Origin: Tilletia caries
Taxonomy: Eukaryota; Basidiomycota; Exobasidiomycetes; Tilletiales; Tilletiaceae
Assembly (NCBI GenBank): GCA_032718865.1
Contig: JALUTQ010000037.1
Coordinates: 806,001 to 870,000 of the forward strand
Length of the DNA stretch: 64,000 nucleotides
Direction: 5' to 3'
In this document: in pieces, positions 10,924 to 19,891 of the stretch
Numbering within the stretch: position 1 is the stretch's first letter
Layout: every line of letters starts with the position of its first letter
The notes under the pieces: generated by a model
What the model was told of the DNA's origin: nothing
The model's input: the letters and a program-made list of their open reading frames with translations, nothing else
Databases searched by the model: none
Program-made: the position numbers and the translations under genes

Positions 10924-12915
10924 TCCCCACCGACAAAAGACGACTGTCCCGAGTCGTTCAATGAGGAAGGGCGTGAGAGAGAAAGGGGTATGACTTATGA
11001 GTCACGAACGGACGGGGGAAGTAAACGCAAAAGGCACCAGGAAGAAGGAGTAGCGAAGAATGTGTGGATGGTGAGAGGTGTCGCATCAAGGGATGAGGGT
11101 CGAAAACGGAGATGGGTGCCGAGGGAGCTGGAGAGGATGCTGGGTGAAGTGGAACAGGTAAGGACGAGAGAATCCTGCGAAGAGAGCCTGAAGCGTCGAC
11201 CAGAAAGAAGCGCAAAGATGGTGGCCAAAGGACGGACCAGGATCGGATGACTGCACTGGATAAACAGGATGCGGTGGTAACGACGTCGTGAAGGACTTGT
11301 TGCGGAGGGGCTGAGACGATGAAAACGACGAGGTAGGCAACGATGACGGTAGTGGGCGTAATGCTGATATGGAGAATGCCGACAAATGAGCTAGCCGACG
11401 AGCTCCCAATCCTCAGCTGCCGACTCGTAGCAGCAAGACCCGCAGAGAAAGCGCAGTCGATGACAGGCACTGGTGCCGGAAGACTGGACGGTGTGAAAGG
11501 AGGCGAAGAACGGGGTTGTCTCTCATCTTGCAGACCGAGACGCTCCCGAACCAACGTGAGGAGGGCCGCACGTACGCGCTCCAACGCAATATCAACGGAC
11601 TTGAAGAATTGCGATGTATCACCGGTGCGCTTATGAATGGTCGCCGAAACGATGCTGCTATCCTCCAATAAGCGTGAGCGACGAGTGTCGCGTCCGGGCT
11701 GACCGTCGACGCAAGGGGTATCAGCACTGCAGGTGTGTTGAGATCCGACTTGAAATGCAGTGGACGACGAAGCAGGGGTGACTTGAGGAATGGAAGGGAG
11801 TGGCATGGAGGGCGAAGTTCCGAGTAAGGGCGTCGACGGGTGAATGCGTGGGGTGGACGGAGAACCGGGCGTCGATGCAGCAACAACGGGCGGCGATGGA
11901 GCAGGAGGGCGATGCAACGCCGGAGTGGAGGTGCCTGCCGAAGCAGGAGACGAATTTTTGACCCAGTACCGAGGCGAATGGAGAAGTGGAGGTGTCCAGT
12001 GCCGGAGAGTGTGAAGAGGTAGATGGTCCCTCTTCCAGGGCCGACCGTGTGATGGCGGAAGGCGCGTCGCTACCGACGGGGAGAGACGGTGGGCAAAGGT
12101 CGGCAACGAGCTCCGCATAGGTCCGAGGCGGCAGGGAAGATCCGAGCTCCTGGGCGCGAACGGGGGAAGTGAGGATGTACGCGGCCGATGTTTGAGCTGC
12201 TCCCGACGCTGAACCGATGCCTTCAATGACTGAACCCGCACATCTGTCACGAGTTCACGGACACCGTCCCAGTTTGTGCCTTCGGGCGCGGGAGTGGGAA
12301 GCTTGCCTTCCAGTGGCAGCATGAGGGGGAAGGCGGAAGAGGTTTCGGTGCTGAGTGCCAGGGCCGCTGCCGACTGCAACCGCGGTAGATCGACGCTGAC
12401 TTCCTCGCGCAGGTCAGAAGAAAAGGAGAGGTACGCGACTTGAACGACGTAGGTGACGGAGGTGGTAGTCGGAGCATCTGACGAGAGTATTTGGATCGAG
12501 TCTCCTGTGTATACGCGCCGGGGTCGCTTGGTAGCTGGGATGCCGTTCTGCAAAACATCGCAACTCGGATGCTGGCAATAGATGACCGGCTGGCCGTCTT
12601 GGACGTGGAGCTGTGCCTGCGCATTCACAGGGAAGGAGATCGGCAGGGAAAAGTCGTCAAGATGATCCGAAGCCAGGAGGGGGTGTAGAATGATGGTGGA
12701 TGATTCTGGACTGTCGTCGACAGGCTTGAGGTTGATGACGACAAACATCTTGAAATCTGACGAGATCTGAAGAAGAGAAAGAGTAGTGTGAGGGGCAAAA
12801 GAGGAGAGAGGAGGAAGAGGTGAGAGATCGAGGGAGGGTAGGAGGCTATGTGTGGCCGTGTGGGTCTCTCCGCTTGCGTCGTTCGCTTAGCAGAGAAAAT
12901 CACCTCTCATCACCA
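10924..12915 (-). CDS. internal region 3: longest uninterrupted internal ORF (596 codons)
   Basis: ATG at 12748; the frame stays open to 10958, almost to the polypurine tract, giving 596 residues. It achieves this with a 5-G run at the first informative site and a 5-T run (GAATTTTTG) at the second. It therefore reads the stretch between them in an Arg/His/Pro-rich frame, which looks less protein-like than the alternative frame seen in region 4. A 3-A deletion (CGAAAACGG versus seven A in the others) is private to this copy. Confidence 0.5.
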
Positions 12916-13191
12916 TGTACTAGACTAGTGATAGTGATCAACTAGTAGCAACGCAGTGAGCAGTGAGTAAGTGAAGAGCAGTGATGAATGACAAAGAGAA
13001 AGAACTAGGTACAAGGGATGAGCTCGAGAAGGGTAAAGATGACGGCGAGAGAAAAGTGTGACGTGGGAAAAGTGGAAGGAAGTGGAGGCAGGGTGTTGCT
13101 ATGCGGGATGCGTGTGGGACAAGAGGATAGAAGAGAGAAAGGGAAGGTGATAAGATAAGATAAAGAAGCCGCATGGACCCTGTCCAGCACA
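12916..13191 (-). repeat. LTR 4
   Basis: 276-bp LTR. Shares the GATGACGGCG variant with LTR 3 and has a private change (GAGGATAGAAG for GAGGAGAGAAG). No flanking target duplication. Confidence 0.9.
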
Positions 13192-15193
13192 TCCCCACCG
13201 ACAAAAGACGACTGTCCCGAGTCGTTCAATGAGGAAGGGCGTGAGAGAGAAAGGGGTATGACTTATGAGTCACGAACGGACGGGGGGAAGTAAACGCAAA
13301 AAGGCACCAGGAAGAAGGAGTAGCGAAGAATGTGTGGATGGTGAGAGGTGTCGCATCAAGGGATGAGGGTCGAAAAAAACGGAGATGGGTGCCGAGGGAG
13401 CTGGAGAGGATGCTGGGTGAAGTGGAACAGGTAAGGACGAGAGAATCCTGCGAAGAGAGCCTGAAGCGTCGACCAGAAAGAAGCGCAAAGATGGTGGCCA
13501 AAGGACGGACCAGGATCGGATGACTGCACTGGATAAACAGGATGCGGTGGTAACGACGTCGTGAAGGACTTGTTGCGGAGGGGCTGAGACGATGAAAACG
13601 ACGAGGTAGGCAACGATGACGGTAGTGGGCGTAATGCTGATATGGGGGAGAATGCCGACAAATGAGCTAGCCGACGAGCTCCCAATCCTCAGCTGCCGAC
13701 TCGTAGCAGCAAGACCCGCAGAGAAAGCGCAGTCGATGACAGGCACTGGTGCCGGAAGACTGGACGGTGTGAAAGGAGGCGAAGAACGGGGTTGTCTCTC
13801 ATCTTGCAGACCGAGACGCTCCCGAACCAACGTGAGGAGGGCCGCACGTACGCGCTCCAACGCAATATCAACGGACTTGAAGAATTGCGATGTATCACCG
13901 GTGCGCTTATGAATGGTCGCCGAAACGATGCTGCTATCCTCCAATAAGCGTGAGCGACGAGTGTCGCGTCCGGGCTGACCGTCGACGCAAGGGGTATCAG
14001 CACTGCAGGTGTGTTGAGATCCGACTTGAAATGCAGTGGACGACGAAGCAGGGGTGACTTGAGGAATGGAAGGGAGTGGCATGGAGGGCGAAGTTCCGAG
14101 TAAGGGCGTCGACGGGTGAATGCGTGGGGTGGACGGAGAACCGGGCGTCGATGCAGCAACAACGGGCGGCGATGGAGCAGGAGGGCGATGCAACGCCGGA
14201 GTGGAGGTGCCTGCCGAAGCAGGAGACGAATTTTTGACCCAGTACCGAGGTGAATGGAGAAGTGGAGGTGTCCAGTGCCGGAGAGTGTGAAGAGGTAGAT
14301 GGTCCCTCTTCCAGGGCCGACCGTGTGATGGCGGAAGGCGCGTCGCTACCAACGGGGAGAGACGGTGGGCAAAGGTCGGCAACGAGCTCCGCATAGGTCC
14401 GAGGCGGCAGGGAAGATCCGAGCTCCTGGGCGCGAACGGGGGGAAGTGAGGATGTACGCGGCCGATGTTTGAGCTGCTCCCGACGCTGAACCGATGCCTT
14501 CAATGACTGAACCCGCACATCTGTCACGAGTTCACGGACACCGTCCCAGTTTGTGCCTTCGGGCGCGGGAGTGGGAAGCTTGCCTTCCAGTGGCAGCATG
14601 AGGGGGAAGGCGGAAGAGGTTTCGGTGCTGAGTGCCAGGGCCGCTGCCGACTGCAACCGCGGTAGATCGACGCTGACTTCCTCGCGCAGGTCAGAAGAAA
14701 AGGAGAGGTACGCGACTTGAACGACGTAGGTGACGGAGGTGGTAGTCGGAGCATCTGACGAGAGTATTTGGATCGAGTCTCCTGTGTATACGCGCCGGGG
14801 TCGCTTGGTAGCTGGGATGCCGTTCTGCAAAACATCGCAACTCGGATGCTGGCAATAGATGACCGGCTGGCCGTCTTGGACGTGGAGCTGTGCCTGCGCA
14901 TTCACAGGGAAGGAGATCGGCAGGGAAAAGTCGTCAAGATGATCCGAAGCCAGGAGGGGGGTGTAGAATGATGGTGGATGATTCTGGACTGTCGTCGACA
15001 GGCTTGAGGTTGATGACGACAAACATCTTGAAATCTGACGAGATCTGAAGAAGAGAAAGAGTAGTGTGAGGGGCAAAAGAGGAGAGAGGAGGAAGAGGTG
15101 AGAGATCGAGGGAGGGTAGGAGGCTATGTGTGGCCGTGTGGGTCTCTCCGCTTGCGTCGTTCGCTTAGCAGAGAAAATCACCTCTCATCACCA
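13192..15193 (-). CDS. internal region 4: degenerate ORF, different frame state
   Basis: The ATG equivalent is at 15026, but a 6-G run (GGAGGGGGGTG, near 14955) shifts the frame soon after; the long open frame here is 15181-13997 (394 codons). A 6-G run near 14440 puts the middle of the ORF into a more protein-like frame (contains PPRTYAELVADL), and a 5-T run near 14233 then breaks it again. So no one copy combines the run lengths that would keep all the protein-like segments in one frame. Confidence 0.5.
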
Positions 15194-15469
15194 TGTACTA
15201 GACTAGTGATAGTGATCAACTAGTAGCAACGCAGTGAGCAGTGAGTAAGTGAAGAGCAGTGATGAATGACAAAGAGAAAGAACTAGGTACAAGGGATGAG
15301 CTCGAGAAGGGTAAAGATGAGGGCGAGAGAAAAGTGTGACGTGGGAAAAGTGGAAGGAAGTGGAGGCAGGGTGTTGCTATGCGGGATGCGTGTGGGACAA
15401 GAGGAGAGAAGAGAGAAAGGGAAGGTGATAAGATAAGATAAAGAAGCCGCATGGACACTGTCCAGCACA
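15194..15469 (-). repeat. LTR 5 (outermost 5' LTR)
   Basis: 276-bp LTR with one private change (GGACACTG for GGACCCTG) and otherwise like LTRs 1 and 2. It abuts the second CTTCG copy (15470-15474). The near identity of the two outer LTRs points to a recent insertion. Confidence 0.9.
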
Positions 15470-16694
15470 CTTCGCCAGAGTCGTAAGCCTTGCCGTCCTG
15501 TGCACGACGCATCGCTCGCTTCTCTGCGCTCGTCAATGGCCGGGCGTCCTTCTTGCCGAGGAGAACATTCCTCTTGGGCTTTAAGGAGGCCGAGGTGGAG
15601 CTCCCTGCCTTTTCCGGGGGCGGGGCCTTCTTCTTGGCGCCCAGACCCGACGCCGAAGAACTCAGCGTTTGGCGGCTGGAAGAAGCCTGGGGCTGGCGGC
15701 GGACAGAAGCTAACGGGGCTTCGTCCTCTTCTCCGTCGGACAAGACCGCTCTTCCACGGACATTCAAACCACCAGCCTGTTTCGCACCAGCCCCACGCGG
15801 GGGGGGGTACCAGAGTCCGAGCGCATCTTCTTGCGGCTGTGGCTGTCAGCGCGAGACTTGCTGACTTCGTTCTCGTCATCTGTCGTGTAGTTGCCGAGAT
15901 GAGAGGGAGGTCGCCGGGGACGCTTGGAGAGCTTCGTACCGCCGTCGTCAAGGTCGCGTTGGACGGTGGCTTCGCTTTGTCCGGTGGATTGGGTGCCATC
16001 CAGGTCACTGAGCAACCTCTTGTGAGTCGGCAGGTCGGGGCTCTTTCGGAATCCAGCCCAGAGTTGTTCTCCTATGGCGGAGGCCCACGCCGGCTGAAGA
16101 AACGAGTGTGTGTCAGTGATATAACAGCGAATCAAGGAAGGAAACGGTCATGCTCACCACAGAATCCCAGCACTCCGACTGAGCAGTAAGGCCTCCATCC
16201 GCCATCGCTTCCTCCAGGCCGCTGAAGAACGTGGATACAGCAGCCCGGCGGGCGGCGGGAAGGCACAGTGTGTCGAGGTCCTTGCCGGCATCTCTGATGG
16301 TGTAATTGGTCGGGCCATAAAGCAGATTGCCCGCGATCTCGAACACTCGGCGATCCTTGTCGGCGGGGCTAAGAGTCTTCGCGGCGGTGATAGCATCCAC
16401 TGCCGCGCGGGCAAAAGGAGGCAGCGTTGGGACGTTGTCGGCCATGCTAATTGGGTGGAGAGTAGTGGTGAAGGGGTAGATTGTGGACGATAGTGCGAAG
16501 TGTTTGCAGAAAGGAGGGAGGGAAAGAGTGAAGCAAACAGGAGAGGATAGAGGGGAAGAAACTGTGAGGGGAGGAAAACGAGCGCCCTTTATATATCTTT
16601 CGAAGGATGCTGAGGGACCGGCGTGCGATGGAGTAGATATGAGGGATGGTGAGAGCTCGGACAAAGTAACTTTGAGATAGTCTTTGTCTTCACT

Positions 16695-17192
16695 CAAGGC
16701 TCGGCAACTATCTTCACTATGTAACTATGATAACTATATAGTTATAACTTATAGTGATAACTTGACTATACTTTGGGCGGCGAAGCCGCCTAGAAAAAAT
16801 AGTAGCTATAACTTTTTCAGATCGGCGCGGAGTAACTAATAGTTGAAATAGTATTTCAACCAAATGTAACTTTTGTGTTGGACAGGGGCTGGCTGAGACA
16901 GCTGCTGGATAGTTACTATATAGTAGCTCCAGTCACTTATAGCCACATATAGCGACTATGTCGATCTCATGTTGTACTGAACTAGTCACAGGTAGCTACT
17001 GGAAGTGACTATAGTGGCTAGTTCAGCGAAAAAGCCAACGAAAACTTTGCATGGCTGAAATAGTAACTATTAGTTTTTATAGTAGCTATATCTCACTTGA
17101 CTATACTATTTCCCGCCGAGGTGACCACTCACTATAACTTGACTATACTATTTCGCAGAAAAGTGGTAACTCTAGTAGCTTGCCGAGCCTTG
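16695..17192. mobile_element. hAT MITE with perfect 8-bp target duplication
   Basis: Starts CAAGGCTCGGCAAC and ends GCTTGCCGAGCCTTG, giving terminal inverted repeats of about 13 bp. Flanked on both sides by TCTTCACT (16687-16694 and 17193-17200), the 8-bp duplication expected of hAT insertion. 498 bp, AT-rich, filled with TAGTAACTAT/TATACTTT-type short repeats and one GGCGGCGAAGCCGCC block; no ORF of note. It shares its terminal sequence family with the window start, so it is probably mobilised by the same kind of transposase and has inserted into the end region of the larger element. Confidence 0.88.
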
Positions 17193-17200
17193 TCTTCACT

Positions 17201-17467
17201 ATCTGCGAAAACAAGTGACCGATACGACTCATTTCATATCACTTTGTGTGACTATCATCACTACCTAGTGACTGGGGAAAACCCGATGAGATGAGATAAC
17301 GGGCCACGTGGCTTGCCACGTGGCCGCCAAAATGGCTCATACTAGTAGTCACTATCTCGACTTTTCATAACTAAACTATTACTTTGCCCGCCGGCTGAGA
17401 CCTTCACTTTAACTTTCACTATACTTTGTCCGAAAAATTGCTCACTATCTTCACTTGCCGAGCTCTG
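17201..17467. repeat. right end region of the larger hAT element
   Basis: Subterminal-type repeats (TTCACTTTAACTTTCACTATACTTTG) ending CTTGCCGAGCTCTG. An 11-bp inverted repeat, GGCCACGTGGC, with a 2-nt spacer sits at 17302-17325. No coding sequence. The terminus resembles but is not identical to that of the nested MITE. Confidence 0.5.
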
Positions 17468-19891
17468 GAGCTGCCCCAGGGCAGCAGGAGGCAGAAATCG
17501 GATTCTGGACTGGGTTAGCCAAAACTGCCTATGGAAACTGCCCCAAAAGTTTGAAAAGCTGCCGTTTTTTTCCTGTGGCTGCCTCAGGCGCTCGGGCCAT
17601 CTCCTCAAGACCCTGTATTTCAGAAAGTGGGTCTCATAAGTCTGGGCCAGACCCCTAATAGGGATCAGAGTGTTGGATGGCGTCAGTCCAGGCGCCGGTA
17701 ACCAAGCAACGGTATCCCTCATCGATAGTATCCCCCATGGATAGTAGCCCTCATTCTGCTGTCGCCCTTCCTCCCGTTGCCCTCATACGTACGGCGTAGC
17801 TACTCACCTGTTCTGGATGTCTTGGTAAAGCTATAAAAGCAGTCGTGGTTGTGGTAGCAAACCCTCTCTCAATGCAAGCTCTTCCCCTCTCCCTTCTCTT
17901 CACTCTCTGATCGTGAGTCCGTGATCACATCAAATCTCAACACAGAGAGGCAGATATTGGGTTTGGGGGGCAGATTTTTGGATTTTCTCCGAACTTTTGG
18001 CCGATCTGCCTTTTCAGACCTGCCTAAGGCAGATCGGGCGGGGGGCAGTTTTTCGCACTCCCAAATCCAGCGGCCCAACTGCAAGCTGCAAGTCGGGCAC
18101 TCTTTCTTACGTTCCCCCTCCATCATGCCCACTTCTTACTTCCTTCGATAACCAGGCTGTAAAGTGGTGAGGTAGGCGAGCGATGGGCTTTTCTCCCAGC
18201 GTCTCCTTCTTGCTGCTCCCCATGGCGAGAGGGAAACTTCCTACTGACGACTGCCACCCATGACAGCGAACTGTCAACTGTCAACTGACTTCTACATTCT
18301 CTCCTTATTTTTCCTCCTCCTTCCAGAAATGTTTCTTCCTATACCTTCTGTCTCCCCTTTCTTCTTCCAATCCGCAGGCTCTGCTTACCCGGGATGAATC
18401 TGAGGCTAATCCTTCGATTCGAGGATGATTCGTTCCTATTCTGCGCTGCTCACTGCTTTTCTCCTCCCACTGTTTTCCACTCTGAACAGGAAGCCGGGTC
18501 CCTTCTGGAATCCCGTCCGCTCTACTCTTCCTTCTCGCATCCCTTCCTTCCCTCCAAACCTTCCCCAGGGCCGTGGATGTCGAAGGAATCAGAGGCGAGG
18601 GAAAAAAAGCAGGTAAGGGGCCAAGTCCCTGGCCTCTTCCTGCCTGCACCCTTCAGCCACTCTTTCTTCCTTTGCATCTCCTACATGGACAGCCCTCACA
18701 TCAAAGCCCACGGAGGGAGGGCCAAGGGCGTCTTCCTTATCCAGTGCGACGAGAAACGACATTCTTGTGCCTCTCCCTTTCGTTGGTCTTCTCTCCAGCC
18801 CTTACGCCAAGCTCTCGCGCCGGGAAGACGTATTACGACCCGCGGATTCTTCTCTCTTCTCGCCTCAGAACCTCTGCTTCCTTACTGGAGGGATGGGGAT
18901 GGGGGTGTCATAGACAGAAGGGACTCGGAGCGGAGGGTGGACGAGGTACCCAATGTCTCTTGGAGGGACATCTTATTTCTTTTGCTTTCTCTCAGCCTCT
19001 CACTCGTGAATGAAAGCATTTCTTCAAGCTTCCAGCTTCAGTCCGAACTTCATCGAGGAGAGTAGCCTGGCAAGTACCACAGACAAAGAGAGTTCCGATT
19101 TCGTTCAAGAGCATGGCAGAAATGAAAAAGAAAGAGAGAAGAAAAGAGATGTCCGTCACAAACTCAATAGTCCAATATCCCGTAGCAAAGTTCGAAGGAA
19201 GGACAAAATCCCGTTGGACACCCCACCTAGTACAAGTAGGGGGGCTGTTTGTTCTTCCCGCTCAAGATTGAATCTTCTTCAACGCTCGCGATGTGGTATG
19301 TTTTAGCATCGGACGGAGCGCCAAATAGGAGGGGTTTGGAAAAGGGGGGGAGGAGGAGGGGAAGAGGAGGAAGGAGGTGGAAGAGGGATGAAAGATGTAG
19401 AAAGGGGTGGAGGGAGGTCTAAAGAAGGGGAAGCAAATCCAAGGGTAAGTAGCTGCTGCTGCAAAAGGTGGGCAAGAAGGGAAAGAGTCAACACCGAATA
19501 AGCGGAGGGATCGTTCCCTGTTCTTGTCTGCCTGCGTGAACGTCAGCAAGTCCTTGACCCCAGCAAAGTGGTTGCTGATGGAGCCGAGATAGAACAAAGC
19601 TCCTGAAGACGAGCGAGCCCCTTCTCGCCCACCAAGTCGGCTAGGGCATGCCTAATAATTTTCCCCCCAAAAAACTCAGTCGCAGGGGCGCAGGAGCGCT
19701 GCGGCACTGCGGGCGACGCGGCAATGGCAAAAAAAGGTCCTGCTGCTGCTTTGCATTTGCAAGACCTTGCTGATTGGGCAGGATAAAGGGGGGAGTGGTG
19801 ATGGGTGTTCTTGAACAAGCCGGGCGACCAACCTTGTGTAATGAAGCGAAAGCTGGAGAGCAGGCGTGAGAGAGAGCTCTCTGTATTGTTT
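17468..19891. other. 2.4-kb stretch without a convincing gene
   Basis: From 17468 to about 18110 the sequence is dotted with GGCAG/CTGCC and CCGATCTGCC/GGCAGATCGG motifs in both orientations, which could be the subterminal repeats of another decayed transposon. From 18130 to 19890 there are pyrimidine-rich stretches and several overlapping ORFs (longest 18394-19065, +) with no recognisable domain, no clear splice structure and composition typical of noise. I do not call a gene. Confidence 0.5.

Larger units (their letters stand above)
6103..15469 (-). mobile_element. tandem array of a non-autonomous LTR retrotransposon (5 LTRs, 4 internal regions)
   Basis: Period 2268-2278 bp. Order LTR-int-LTR-int-LTR-int-LTR-int-LTR. 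Each LTR is exactly 276 bp, from TGTACTAGACTAG to GTCCAGCACA, so it has canonical TG...CA ends. The duplication CTTCG occurs at 6098-6102 and 15470-15474 only, i.e. outside the whole array. Orientation is minus: directly after each upstream LTR comes TGGTGATGAGAGGTGATT, a primer-binding-site candidate starting with TGG; directly before each downstream LTR comes GGTGGGGA, a polypurine tract candidate. Internal regions carry one degenerate ORF and no reverse transcriptase, integrase or protease that I can see, so movement would need another element's enzymes. Units are nearly identical outside homopolymers. Confidence 0.9.
3441..16445 (-). pseudogene. hAT-family transposase, split by an LTR array, one stop and one frameshift
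   Basis: Read on the minus strand. Exon 1 is 16445-16158 (ATG at 16445; 96 codons, starts MADNVPTLPPF), intron 16157-16094 (GTGAGC...TTCAG), exon 2 runs 16093 to 15470, is interrupted by the LTR array (15469-6103), and continues 6102 to 3441. Visible domains: a BED-type zinc finger (WQCRFCNGYY, with CC/H ligands) near 5900, and the C-terminal hAT dimerisation block (TSEVERVFSRAG) near 3550-3650. Lesions: a 9-G run at 15799-15807 where the frame slips by one; the array; and a TGA at 5237-5235 (GCG TGA CAC), consistent with a C-to-T change of an Arg codon. Excising the array plus one CTTCG copy joins GKAYDSGE directly to ETESLADSER in frame, so the upstream 'hypothetical gene' is the transposase N-terminus. 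Rough intact length about 1190 residues. Confidence 0.85.
1..17467. mobile_element. putative large hAT transposon carrying a kinase gene; left tip outside window
   Basis: Inferred composite element. The window opens with CGGCAACTT followed by AGTGAAA/TTCACT-type subterminal repeats and a GGCGGCGAAGCCGC block. The right side (17340-17467) has the same kind of repeats in opposite sense and ends in CTTGCCGAGCTCTG, whose reverse complement CAGAGCTCGGCAAG is a plausible hAT terminus (hAT ends usually start CA). Seven bases of the left terminus would lie before base 1, so the 8-bp target duplication cannot be checked here; the candidate right copy is GAGCTGCC at 17468-17475. Inside are a kinase gene (+), a foldback block, a hAT transposase gene (-) broken by an LTR array, and a nested hAT MITE. 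Alternative: two or more independent hAT fragments beside an ordinary kinase gene. Confidence 0.45.

Noticed and set aside
6103..15469. Array interpreted as satellite DNA, rDNA-type repeat or CRISPR-like array
   Set aside because: Exact 276-bp TG...CA repeats, primer-site and polypurine candidates and the outer 5-bp duplication identify LTR retrotransposon units; the unit is far too long for CRISPR and lacks rRNA sequence.
15470..16445. Independent hypothetical gene truncated by the array
   Set aside because: Its frame continues exactly into the transposase half when the array and one CTTCG are removed, so it is part of the same gene.
18394..19065. Plus-strand ORF of 223 codons in the gene-poor stretch
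   Set aside because: No family, no splice structure, pyrimidine-rich translation; overlaps two other ORFs of similar quality.
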